64,000 nucleotides of DNA from an uncultured Clostridia bacterium (lineage in GTDB: Bacteria; Bacillota; Clostridia; TANB77; CAG-508). The position numbers and the translations under genes were made by a program. The stretch lies in assembly GCA_934129895.1 (NCBI GenBank), contig CAKOWY010000001.1, forward strand, positions 372,001 to 436,000. Reading direction: 5' to 3'. Below the pieces are notes generated by a model. It did not search any database. It worked only from the letters and a program-made list of their open reading frames with translations, and was not told the DNA's origin. Positions 47,780-56,034 of the stretch are shown in pieces (positions within the stretch are counted from its first letter, which is position 1; every line of letters starts with the position of its first letter).

Positions 47780-49787
47780 TATCTTCTTCTCCTTTTGATA
47801 TTCTTCCAGATTGTTCTTCTCCTTCTTTTTGACTTTTTAGATTACTAATTTTTTCATCTAATTCTTGCATCTTTTCTTCTTGTGTTCTTAATTTTAATAA
47901 TGCTCTTTTTATTGCCTTTTCATTTTCATCAATATCTGTTGAATCTTTTCTACATTCTAGTCTAATACCTACTTCTTCCATTTTATCAATTATTTCTTTT
48001 ACACTTTTTTTACCAATACATCTCATTTTCATCAAATCTTCAACATTTTTTATCTGGTCTAAAAAATCACCAATAGTATTTATACCATTTCTTGCTAAAG
48101 TATTATATGAACGTGCAGATAAATTTAATTCTTTTATATCTGTTTTATTTGAAACTTTTTCTTTATTTCCACCATCATAAATTGTAATTCCAATTTCAGC
48201 TAATCTTTCTATTATTTCATTAGCTGTCGCCTCTCCAATCCATCTTAATTGCAACAAATCATCTTTACTTTTTATTCTCTCTACTAATTGTTCAACTGTA
48301 TGCATTTCATTTCTTGCCAACACCATATATGATCGATGCGATAAATCTAAGCTTTTTATATTCAATCCTACTATTTCTCTCTTTTTTACTCTATTATAAA
48401 CTGTAATTCCAAGTTCTGATAATTTTTCTATTATCTCTTCTGCTTCTCTATTGCCAATATATGCCATACTTAATAAATCTTTTCTACTTCTCGCTTTTTC
48501 TAATAAATCACCAACTGTATTTATCCCATTATATTTCATTGCCTTATATAATTGACGTGTTGAAAAATTCATGTCTTCAATTGCCATTTCATTTATTGTA
48601 TCATCATCTATCACTCCAACATTTTCTTTTTCAACATCTATCATATTTAATAGTTCTTGTCTATCTTCGTTTGATAACTGTTCACTATCTTTTTCAAAAA
48701 CATCCATTTTACTAAAATATGCTCTAATAAATTCTTCAGATGGTTTATAAAGATGATTTAGAAAAACATCTTTTATTTCTTTTTTTCGCATTTTTCGTAC
48801 TACTTGATAACTCATTACTTGATACATACTTTGTTTAGTCATATCTCTTACTTCTTTGGGTATTTCTTCTTCTCTTTTTAATCCAAATTTAAATTCCACA
48901 ATATGTCTTTCTTTATCTGTTAACATTTCTCTTAAGATTTTTTCTAAAATCACATCAAATTCTGTTCCTAATATTATATTAGTAGCATATTTTTCTCCAT
49001 ACATATATGAAATTAAACTTAATGAAGATTTCTGTTTTTCTAAACTTTGAGTTCCTAAATAAAAGTTTCTTACTAATGGTATTTTAGGATTTTCTAAAGC
49101 TGAATCTTTATTTTCTGTCTTTATTTTATGTACCTCATTATAATTCTTTGTATTAGCAATTCTTACAATATATTCAATATATGCTTTTCTAAAGTTATCT
49201 ACATTTCCAAATTCATTTATTATTTGCCTTTTTTCTTTATCATCAATTCCATATTCTTCATAAAATTCTTCAGTATCATCTCTATTAAATACTCCACCAA
49301 TTTGACTATTATTTAATTCTTCTTCTAATTCTTTTGGTAATTTTCCTCTGGATTTTCTTTCTCTTATATAAGTATAATCTTTAAAAACTTTTTCAAATTC
49401 TATTTTTTCTTTCTTATTTAAATTTTTATGTAATTTATGAAGATTAGAAAATGCATAAGGATATTTTTTGCAAAATTGTTTTAAACATTTTATTTTTTCA
49501 TATACTGTTTCTTGATTCTTTTCTAATAACCCTAGATTTTCCATTCTTTCAAATTCTTCAGAGCTATATTTTATCAAATTATTTTTCATTAAATATCTAA
49601 GTTGCACAAGAATTTTTCCAATATTATATCCTTCAAAAACAGTATCTGAATGAATTGTTTCTTTTGGCTTTTCTTTCAAATATCTTTCAAATAAATCAAT
49701 TTTTTCTGAAACTGATAATCCACCATAATTGGTTGATTTGGTTCTATTCTGTAATTGATTATTATCTGCATTTATTTCTATACTCAT
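47769..49787 (-). CDS. Large regulator-like protein: HA-like, sigma region 4-like and three alpha-CTD-like repeats
   Basis: 672 residues, soluble. About 48-95 resembles a helicase-associated domain (dG...iG..l...R......kls.e....le.lG). About 288-335 (LTDKERHIVEFKFGLKREEE...VVRKMRK) resembles sigma-70 region 4. Then come three repeats of the RNA polymerase alpha C-terminal fold at about 400-462, 475-535 and 550-610, each with L(D/N)(L/F)S-x-R-x-(Y) ... IG-x-x-(A/S)-x-x-EII-x-(K/R)(L/M); the third reads IKELNLSARSYNTLARNGIN. A coiled coil ends the protein. Such a set suggests binding to promoter DNA and RNA polymerase. The ATG is eight bases after AAAGGAG and a consensus promoter is upstream. 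Confidence 0.75.
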   Translation of the reverse strand: MSIEINADNNQLQNRTKSTNYGGLSVSEKIDLFERYLKEKPKETIHSDTVFEGYNIGKILVQLRYLMKNNLIKYSSEEFERMENLGLLEKNQETVYEKIKCLKQFCKKYPYAFSNLHKLHKNLNKKEKIEFEKVFKDYTYIRERKSRGKLPKELEEELNNSQIGGVFNRDDTEEFYEEYGIDDKEKRQIINEFGNVDNFRKAYIEYIVRIANTKNYNEVHKIKTENKDSALENPKIPLVRNFYLGTQSLEKQKSSLSLISYMYGEKYATNIILGTEFDVILEKILREMLTDKERHIVEFKFGLKREEEIPKEVRDMTKQSMYQVMSYQVVRKMRKKEIKDVFLNHLYKPSEEFIRAYFSKMDVFEKDSEQLSNEDRQELLNMIDVEKENVGVIDDDTINEMAIEDMNFSTRQLYKAMKYNGINTVGDLLEKARSRKDLLSMAYIGNREAEEIIEKLSELGITVYNRVKKREIVGLNIKSLDLSHRSYMVLARNEMHTVEQLVERIKSKDDLLQLRWIGEATANEIIERLAEIGITIYDGGNKEKVSNKTDIKELNLSARSYNTLARNGINTIGDFLDQIKNVEDLMKMRCIGKKSVKEIIDKMEEVGIRLECRKDSTDIDENEKAIKRALLKLRTQEEKMQELDEKISNLKSQKEGEEQSGRISKGEEDNEK

Positions 49788-49815
49788 ATAAATTCTCCTT
49801 TTTACACTATTTATC

Positions 49816-49844
49816 ATTATATCACTTTATGTAAATTATGTCAA
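49816..49844 (-). promoter_or_regulatory. Strong sigma-A promoter of the sigma/alpha-like gene
   Basis: Minus strand TTGACA, 17-base spacer, TATAAT, about 29 bases upstream of the start codon. Confidence 0.8.
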
Positions 49845-49863
49845 TTTAAAAGGAGCTATATAA

Positions 49864-49900
49864 AAAATAAGATAGAAAATTAATTTTTCTATCTTATTTT
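49864..49900 (-). terminator. Terminator of pflB
   Basis: Stem AAAATAAGATAGAAAA / TTTTCTATCTTATTTT with a short loop, just after the pflB stop codon. Confidence 0.85.
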
Positions 49901-49908
49901 TATTTTTT

Positions 49909-52146
49909 TTAAATTCTTTCATGAATTGTTCTATTAATTACATCTAATTGTTGTTCTCTTGTTAATTTTGTAAAGTTAACAGCATATCCTGAAACTCTAA
50001 TTGTTAATTGAGGATATTTTTCTGGATGTTCCATAGCATCTTCAAGTAAAGCTCTATCAAATACATTAACATTAATATGATGTCCTGTTTGAGCAAAATA
50101 TCCATCTAACATACTTACAAGATTTGTTTCTTTTGTCCACATATCTTGACCTAATGTTGAAGGTGTAATTGCAAATGTAAATGAAATTCCATCTTCTGAT
50201 TCTTCAAATGGTAATTTTGCAATTGAGTTCATTACAGCTAATGCACCATTTGTATCTCTTCCATGTAATGGGTTTGCACCTGGTCCAAATGGAGCTCCTG
50301 CTCTTCTTCCATCAGGTGTATTTCCTGTTGCTTTACCATATACAACATTTGATGTTATTGTTAATATTGATAATGTTTGTTTTGCCCCTCTATATGCAGG
50401 ATGTTTCTTTAATTTTCTTAAAAATTGTGTTACAACATCAACAGCTATTTGATCAACTCTGTCATCATCATTTCCGAATTTTGGATAATCTCCTTCAATC
50501 TCATAATCAACTGCTAATCCATTTTCATCTCTTATAACTTTTACTTTTGCATATTTGATTGCTGATAATGAGTCTGCAACTACTGAAAGTCCTGCTATAC
50601 CACATGCCATTGTTCTTATTACATCTTTATCATGTAAAGCCATTTCTATTGCTTCATAAGAATATTTATCATGCATATAGTGTATTGCATTTAATGCCTT
50701 TATATAAATTTTTGCTACATAATCCATCATTTGATCAAATTTTACCATAACTTCATCATAATCTAGATATTCAGATGTTATTGGTTCAAATCTTGGAGCT
50801 ACTTGTTTTCCAGATTTTTCGTCTTTTCCACCATTTATTGCATATAATAATGTTTTTGCTAAATTTGCTCTTGCACCAAAGAATTGCATTTGTTTTCCTA
50901 TTTTCATTGGAGATACACAACAAGCAATTCCATAATCATCACCTAATGTTGTTCTCATTACATCATCATTTTCATATTGAATTGAAGATGTTTTGATTGA
51001 TAAGTTTGCTGTATAACGTTTGAATCCTTCTGGTAATCTTGTTGACCATAATACTGTTAAGTTTGGTTCTGGTGCAGGACCTAAATTTTCTAGTGTGTGT
51101 AAAACTCTAAATGAGTTCTTTGTTACTAATGTTCTTCCATCAACTCCCATACCACCAATACTTTCTGTTACCCAAACTGGATCTCCACTGAATAATTCAT
51201 TATATTCTGGTGTTCTTAAGAATCTTACTAATCTTAATTTCATTACAAAATGATCCATTAATTCTTGTGCTTGTTCTTCTGTTAATGTTCCATTTTTGAA
51301 ATCTCTTTCTATATATATATCTAAAAATGTTGATGTTCTACCAATACTCATTGCAGCACCATTTTGGTCTTTTATTGCTCCTAAATATCCAAAATATAAC
51401 CATTGTATTGCTTCTTTTGCATTTCCAGCTGGTCTTGATATATCAAATCCATATTTTGCTGCCATTGCTTTTAATTCGTTTAATGCTTTTATTTGTTCGT
51501 AGATTTCTTCTCTTTCTCTTATTACATCTTCTGTAAATTCGTCTACATCTAATTCTTCTAAATCTAATTGTTTTTCTCTAATTAGTTCATCAACACCATA
51601 TAGTGCTACTCTTCTGTAATCTCCAATTATTCTTCCTCTTCCATATCCATCTGGAAGTCCTGTAATTAAATGTGCACTTCTTGCTGCTCTTATATCTGGT
51701 GTATATACACTAAATACTCCATCATTGTGTGTTTTTCTTACTGTATGGAATATTTTATCAACTTCTGGATCTACTTCTCTTCCATAAGCTTCACATGATT
51801 TTTCTACTATTTTGATTCCACCATAAGGCATTATTGCTCTTTTTAATGGTGCATCTGTTTGTAATCCTACTATTTCTTCTAAGTCTTTATCTATATATCC
51901 AGCTTCATGTGCTGATACTGTTGATATTGTTTTTGTATCTATATCTAATACTGAACCATTTGAGTTTCTTTCTTTTTCATATAATTTTAATACTTCATCC
52001 CATAATTTTTTTGTTTTTTCTGTTGTTCCTGTTAAAAATGTTGCATTTCCTTCATATGGTGTATAATTTTTTTGAATGAAATTTCTTACATCGATTTTCC
52101 TTTTCCATTCGCCTTTTTCAAAGTCTTTCCATTGTTCAAAATCCAT
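49909..52146 (-). CDS. pflB: Formate C-acetyltransferase (pyruvate formate-lyase)
   Basis: 745 residues, full length. Converts pyruvate and CoA to acetyl-CoA and formate in anaerobic fermentation. The active-site Cys pair is in GIACCVSPMKIG, the glycyl-radical loop RVSGYAVNFTKLT is at the C-terminus, and the VPRIVGLQTDAPLKRAIMPYGG-type region is visible as LQTDAPLKRAIMPYGG. The activating enzyme PflA is not adjacent. Consensus promoter and strong terminator suggest a single-gene, highly expressed unit. Confidence 0.97.
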   Translation of the reverse strand: MDFEQWKDFEKGEWKRKIDVRNFIQKNYTPYEGNATFLTGTTEKTKKLWDEVLKLYEKERNSNGSVLDIDTKTISTVSAHEAGYIDKDLEEIVGLQTDAPLKRAIMPYGGIKIVEKSCEAYGREVDPEVDKIFHTVRKTHNDGVFSVYTPDIRAARSAHLITGLPDGYGRGRIIGDYRRVALYGVDELIREKQLDLEELDVDEFTEDVIREREEIYEQIKALNELKAMAAKYGFDISRPAGNAKEAIQWLYFGYLGAIKDQNGAAMSIGRTSTFLDIYIERDFKNGTLTEEQAQELMDHFVMKLRLVRFLRTPEYNELFSGDPVWVTESIGGMGVDGRTLVTKNSFRVLHTLENLGPAPEPNLTVLWSTRLPEGFKRYTANLSIKTSSIQYENDDVMRTTLGDDYGIACCVSPMKIGKQMQFFGARANLAKTLLYAINGGKDEKSGKQVAPRFEPITSEYLDYDEVMVKFDQMMDYVAKIYIKALNAIHYMHDKYSYEAIEMALHDKDVIRTMACGIAGLSVVADSLSAIKYAKVKVIRDENGLAVDYEIEGDYPKFGNDDDRVDQIAVDVVTQFLRKLKKHPAYRGAKQTLSILTITSNVVYGKATGNTPDGRRAGAPFGPGANPLHGRDTNGALAVMNSIAKLPFEESEDGISFTFAITPSTLGQDMWTKETNLVSMLDGYFAQTGHHINVNVFDRALLEDAMEHPEKYPQLTIRVSGYAVNFTKLTREQQLDVINRTIHERI

Positions 52147-52218
52147 TTTTTATTACCTCCATTTTTATTTTTTCCACATTTGTTTATTGTATTACATTTT
52201 TATTCTTTTGCCATACTA

Positions 52219-52247
52219 ATTATAAGGATAATAAATTGAAATGTCAA
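52219..52247 (-). promoter_or_regulatory. Consensus sigma-A promoter of pflB
   Basis: Minus strand TTGACA, 17-base spacer, TATAAT, about 73 bases upstream of the start codon. Confidence 0.8.
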
Positions 52248-52287
52248 TGAAATTTTTATTAATTAAAATATTTATTTTTTATAAAAA

Positions 52288-52324
52288 GCAGAGGGGAGCA
52301 TGTTGCTCACATGCTCTCCTCTGC
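52288..52324 (-). terminator. Strong GC-rich terminator of the second foreign cassette
   Basis: Stem GCAGAGGGGAGCATG / CATGCTCTCCTCTGC (one mismatch) with a seven-base loop and TTTTTAT on the minus strand, five bases after the stop codon. Confidence 0.92.
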
Positions 52325-52328
52325 GAAA

Positions 52329-52547
52329 TTAGTTGCCAATTATGGGGCACACGAAAACTTCCTGCACCTCACGACCATCCTTGCCCAAACCTAAACTTCT
52401 GACTTTGAGCCGAGTTCCGGCTCTCACATTTTCGTACATCTCAGTATCAGGCAATCTGACCTCGCGATGATAGAGTTCCCAACCATCAATGTTGATGAGC
52501 TTCTGAATCTCGGGGTCATTGGTTTTGATCATCATGTTCAACTTCAT
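52329..52547 (-). CDS. Small protein of foreign base composition, unknown function
   Basis: 72 residues, not recognised; no signal peptide or membrane helix. Charged, with HREVRLPDTEMYENVRAGTR and LGLGKDGREVQEVFVCP. The coding sequence is near half G+C (codons GAC, CTG, GAG, ATC), in sharp contrast to the roughly three-quarters A+T around it. It has a near-consensus promoter, AGGAGG SD and a strong GC-rich hairpin, so it is a complete one-gene cassette between pflB and groEL, probably acquired by transfer. It has the same build as the cassette at 16208-16961. Confidence 0.8.
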   Translation of the reverse strand: MKLNMMIKTNDPEIQKLINIDGWELYHREVRLPDTEMYENVRAGTRLKVRSLGLGKDGREVQEVFVCPIIGN

Positions 52548-52588
52548 TTTTTTTTACCTCCTGGCTCTTGGCCAATTTTCTATTTGAT

Positions 52589-52617
52589 ATTATACCACAT
52601 TTTCATAATTATTTCAA
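52589..52617 (-). promoter_or_regulatory. Sigma-A promoter of the second foreign cassette
   Basis: Minus strand TTGAAA, 17-base spacer, TATAAT with TGG before the -10, the same layout as the promoter at 16933-16961. Confidence 0.8.
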
Positions 52618-52653
52618 GTTATGTATACACATTGTTCTATTTTCTATACAAAA

Positions 52654-52677
52654 AGCAACAAAATTAATTTTGTTGCT
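52654..52677 (-). terminator. Terminator of groES-groEL
   Basis: Stem AGCAACAAAA / TTTTGTTGCT with flanking A/T runs, about 25 bases after the groEL stop. Confidence 0.85.
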
Positions 52678-52701
52678 CTTTTTTATACTTATATATATTT
52701 T

Positions 52702-54339
52702 TTAGTACATTCCGTTCATTCCATTATCCATTTCATGATTGTTTCCACATCCACATGATTTTGGTTCTGGAGCATCTGTTACTAAACTTTCTGTTGTAAG
52801 TACCATTGCTGCTACTGATGCTGCATTTTGTAATGCACTTCTTGTTACTTTTGTTGGATCAACTATTCCAGCTTTTTTCATATCAACATATTGTTCTTTG
52901 TCTGCATCAAATCCAAATCCTACAGCTGATTTCTTTACATTGTCTAATATAACAGCTGGTTCTAATCCTGCGTTTCTTGCAATTTGTTTAACTGGCTCTT
53001 CTAATGCTTTTAATACTATTTCAGCACCTAGTTTTTCTCCACCTTCAAGTGATTTTGCAACTTTTTCAACAGCTGGTATAATATTTACATATGCTGTTCC
53101 ACCACCAGCTACAATTCCTTCTTCAACTGCTGCTTTTGTTGCTGATAATGCATCTTCTATTCTTAATTTTTTATCTTTCATTTCAACTTCTGTTGCTGCT
53201 CCAACTCCAATTACTGCAACTCCTCCAGCAATTTTGGCTAATCTTTCATGTAAGTTTTCTTTATCAAATTCACTCTTTGTTTCTTCAATTTGAGCTTTTA
53301 TTTGTCTTACTCTTTCAGCAATTTTTTCTTTATCTCCTGCTCCATCAACAATTATTGTATTTTCTTTTTGTACTTTTACTTGTTTTGCTCTACCTAATTG
53401 TGTAATTTGTGTATCTTTTAATTCCATTCCTAAATCTTGTGATATTACTTCACCACCTGTTAGAATTGCCATATCTTCTAACATTGCTTTTCTCTTATCT
53501 CCAAATCCAGGTGCCTTTACAGCAACAACATTTAATACTCCTCTTAATTTATTTAGTATTAATGTTGATAGTGCTTCACTTTCAATGTCATCACATACTA
53601 TAACTAGTTTTCCTGATGATTGCATTAAGTTTTCTAGTAATGGTAATATTTCTTGAATATTGCTTATTTTTCTATCTGTTATTAAAATATATGGATTATC
53701 TACAATTGCTTCCATTTTCTCTGTATCTGTTACCATATATGGTGATACATATCCTTTGTCAAATTGCATTCCTTCCACTACATTTAATTCTGTTTGTGAT
53801 GTTTTTGATTCTTCAATTGTTATTACACCATCTTTTGATACTTTTTCCATTGCATCAGCTATTAATTCACCAACTTCTGTATTATTTGCTGATATACTTG
53901 CAACTCTTGCTATATCTTCTTTTCCATTAACTGGTGATGTAATTTCTTTTAATTCTACTACAGCTCCATCAACGGCTTTTTCTATACCTCTTTTTATTGC
54001 CATTGGATCTGCTCCTGCAGCTACATTTTTAACTCCTTCTTTAATCATTGCTTGTGCTAAAACTGTTGCTGTTGTTGTTCCATCTCCTGCAACATCATTT
54101 GTTTTTGTAGATACTTCTTTTACAAGACGTGCTCCCATATTTTCAAATTTGTCTTCTAATTCAATTTCTTTAGCTATTGTTACACCATCATTTGTAATTA
54201 GTGGTGCTCCAAAACTTTTATCTAATACAACATTTCTTCCTTTTGGTCCTAATGTTACTTTTACTGTATCTGCTAATTTATTAACTCCTTCTAATAATGA
54301 TTTTCTTGCATCTTCTCCAAATTTAATTTGTTTTGCCAT
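52702..54339 (-). CDS. groL: Chaperonin GroEL
   Basis: 545 residues, full length. Signatures VTLGPKGRNVVLDKSFG, AGDGTTTATVLAQAM and AAVEEGIVAGGGTA are intact. The C-terminus reads CGCGNNHEMDNGMNGMY rather than plain Gly-Gly-Met repeats. It follows groES by 41 bases and is controlled by the CIRCE element upstream of groES. Confidence 0.98.
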   Translation of the reverse strand: MAKQIKFGEDARKSLLEGVNKLADTVKVTLGPKGRNVVLDKSFGAPLITNDGVTIAKEIELEDKFENMGARLVKEVSTKTNDVAGDGTTTATVLAQAMIKEGVKNVAAGADPMAIKRGIEKAVDGAVVELKEITSPVNGKEDIARVASISANNTEVGELIADAMEKVSKDGVITIEESKTSQTELNVVEGMQFDKGYVSPYMVTDTEKMEAIVDNPYILITDRKISNIQEILPLLENLMQSSGKLVIVCDDIESEALSTLILNKLRGVLNVVAVKAPGFGDKRKAMLEDMAILTGGEVISQDLGMELKDTQITQLGRAKQVKVQKENTIIVDGAGDKEKIAERVRQIKAQIEETKSEFDKENLHERLAKIAGGVAVIGVGAATEVEMKDKKLRIEDALSATKAAVEEGIVAGGGTAYVNIIPAVEKVAKSLEGGEKLGAEIVLKALEEPVKQIARNAGLEPAVILDNVKKSAVGFGFDADKEQYVDMKKAGIVDPTKVTRSALQNAASVAAMVLTTESLVTDAPEPKSCGCGNNHEMDNGMNGMY

Positions 54340-54380
54340 AATTAATCAACCTCCTAAAATTATTTGTTAATATAATTTTT

Positions 54381-54662
54381 TTATTTTACTATTGCTAATA
54401 TGTCTTCTTCTCTTAATATAATGTATTCTTCTCCTTCATATTTTACTTTTGTTCCACCATATTGGCTTACTACTACATTGTCACCTTTTTTTACTTCTAA
54501 TTCTTCTCTTTTTCCATCAACCATTCTTCCTGGTCCAACTTCTATAACTTCTGCAATTTGTGGTTTTTCTTGTGCTTGACTTGACAATATTATTCCACTC
54601 TTTGTTGTTTCTTCCTTTTCTTTCATTTTTATTAATACTCTATCTGATAATGGTTTTATCAT
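54381..54662 (-). CDS. groES: Co-chaperonin GroES
   Basis: 93 residues. Caps the GroEL ring. IKPLSDRVLIKMKEKEE, the mobile loop with TTKSGIIL, and the GDNVVVSQYGGTKVKYEGEE region are typical. First gene of the groESL operon, behind promoter and CIRCE. Confidence 0.98.
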   Translation of the reverse strand: MIKPLSDRVLIKMKEKEETTKSGIILSSQAQEKPQIAEVIEVGPGRMVDGKREELEVKKGDNVVVSQYGGTKVKYEGEEYIILREEDILAIVK

Positions 54663-54717
54663 AATATTACCTCCTCTATTAGTGCTACAATAAATAGCTT
54701 TTATTTTTATAGTCTTA

Positions 54718-54744
54718 TTAGCACTCTTTTTGTTTGACTGCTAA
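54718..54744 (-). promoter_or_regulatory. CIRCE element (HrcA operator) of groESL
   Basis: TTAGCACTC, nine bases, GACTGCTAA: one mismatch to the CIRCE consensus TTAGCACTC-N9-GAGTGCTAA. It lies directly downstream of the -10 box, so HrcA would block transcription start. Confidence 0.93.
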
Positions 54745-54745
54745 T

Positions 54746-54774
54746 AATATATACCCTATTTTTTCCTTTGTCAA
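54746..54774 (-). promoter_or_regulatory. Sigma-A promoter of groESL
   Basis: Minus strand TTGACA, 17-base spacer, TATATT, immediately before the CIRCE element. Confidence 0.85.
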
Positions 54775-54854
54775 TAGTTTTATTTATTTTTCACAAAATC
54801 TTCACATTCTTAATAATTATATTCATATTTGCTTATAAATAGAACTTTCAGCAT

Positions 54855-54892
54855 CAAAAAAAGTAAAGAATTTTCATATTTCTTTACTTTTT
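54855..54892 (-). terminator. Terminator after the Nudix gene
   Basis: Stem AAAAAAGTAAAGAAA-type / TTTCTTTACTTTTTT with a loop of about eight bases, just after the stop codon. Confidence 0.85.
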
Positions 54893-54896
54893 TATA

Positions 54897-55445
54897 TTAT
54901 ATTTTATTATTTATAATCTCTGCTCTTTTATTTTTTAGCATTTCCATTTCTCTTTTAAATTCAGATTCTTTCCAAGTACTAAATGTATAATTTAAATCAT
55001 TGTTTCTCTTACTAGTTTCTATATCTTCTATTTTTACATATTTTACTTCTGCTACTTCTTCTTTTTGCAATTTATAATCTTCGATATTGTAATTTACCAC
55101 AAATATAAAATTATACGCAAATCTTTTACTGTTTTCATCGCCTTTATATATTTCTACAACTTTTAACTGATTTTCTGGAATATCTATTCCTAATTCTTCT
55201 TTTACTTCTCTTTTTATTGCTTCTTCAACACTTTCTCCACTATCCACTTGTCCACCCGTTTTTGCCCATTTATTCGGATTTCTTCTTTTATTTGCTGTTC
55301 TTTTTTGAAGAAGTATTTCTCCTTTATAATTCATTATCCAACATGATACTGTCCTTCTCCACATTCCTTTATTATATGCTGTCCATCTTTCTTCAACTTG
55401 TCCTGTTAAATTATTATTTTCATCAACAATATCAACTAATTCCAT
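54897..55445 (-). CDS. Nudix hydrolase (isopentenyl-diphosphate isomerase-like subgroup)
   Basis: 182 residues. The Nudix box GGQVDSGESVEEAIKREVKE continued by ELG is complete (about 64-86). The N-terminal ELVDIVDENNNLTGQVEERW and a middle RTANKRRNPNKWAKTG resemble the IDI-like Nudix proteins of Firmicutes, but the substrate is unknown. It follows comEB by 37 bases and is the last gene before a terminator. Confidence 0.9.
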   Translation of the reverse strand: MELVDIVDENNNLTGQVEERWTAYNKGMWRRTVSCWIMNYKGEILLQKRTANKRRNPNKWAKTGGQVDSGESVEEAIKREVKEELGIDIPENQLKVVEIYKGDENSKRFAYNFIFVVNYNIEDYKLQKEEVAEVKYVKIEDIETSKRNNDLNYTFSTWKESEFKREMEMLKNKRAEIINNKI

Positions 55446-55482
55446 CTTATTCTCCTATTTCTTGTACTACATTATATAATTT

Positions 55483-56004
55483 TTAGATAGTAATTTCTTT
55501 ACATTCAATTTGTTTATATTTAATTTTACATGTGTCAAATAACCTTTTTGATGCAATATTTTCATCTGTTCCATTATATTTATCTGACAAATATATTACT
55601 TCTTTTATTCCTGACTGAATTATTAATTTTGCACATTCATTACATGGAAACAAGTCTACATATATTTTTGCATTTTCAAATTCTTTTTTTGACCCTCTAT
55701 AATTTAAAATTGCATTCATTTCTGCATGACATACATAAGGATATTTTGTATATATTTTTTCACCATCTCTTGCCCATGGAAAATTTTCATCTTCAAATCC
55801 ATTTGGTGCTCCATTATATCCTATTGATAAAATTCTATTATCATTACTTACTATACATGCCCCTACTTGTGTATTAGGATCTTTACTTCTTTTGGCTGAC
55901 AATTTTGCAATAGCCATAAAATATTCATCCCAGCTTAAATAATCATTTCTTTTGTTTCCAGATTCTTTACATTTTTCTTGCCACTTTTCAAACTCATTAT
56001 TCAT
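55483..56004 (-). CDS. comEB: Deoxycytidylate deaminase (ComEB type)
   Basis: 173 residues. Deaminates dCMP to dUMP for dTTP synthesis. The zinc site is complete: HAEMNAIL (about 93-100) and PCNECAKLI (about 119-127). RSKDPNTQVGACIV and GYNGAPNGFED are typical of dCMP deaminases. It follows pyrG by 30 bases, so two pyrimidine enzymes are next to each other. Confidence 0.93.
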   Translation of the reverse strand: MNNEFEKWQEKCKESGNKRNDYLSWDEYFMAIAKLSAKRSKDPNTQVGACIVSNDNRILSIGYNGAPNGFEDENFPWARDGEKIYTKYPYVCHAEMNAILNYRGSKKEFENAKIYVDLFPCNECAKLIIQSGIKEVIYLSDKYNGTDENIASKRLFDTCKIKYKQIECKEITI

Positions 56005-56034
56005 AAACTTTTTCCTTTCTTATATTAGAATAAT

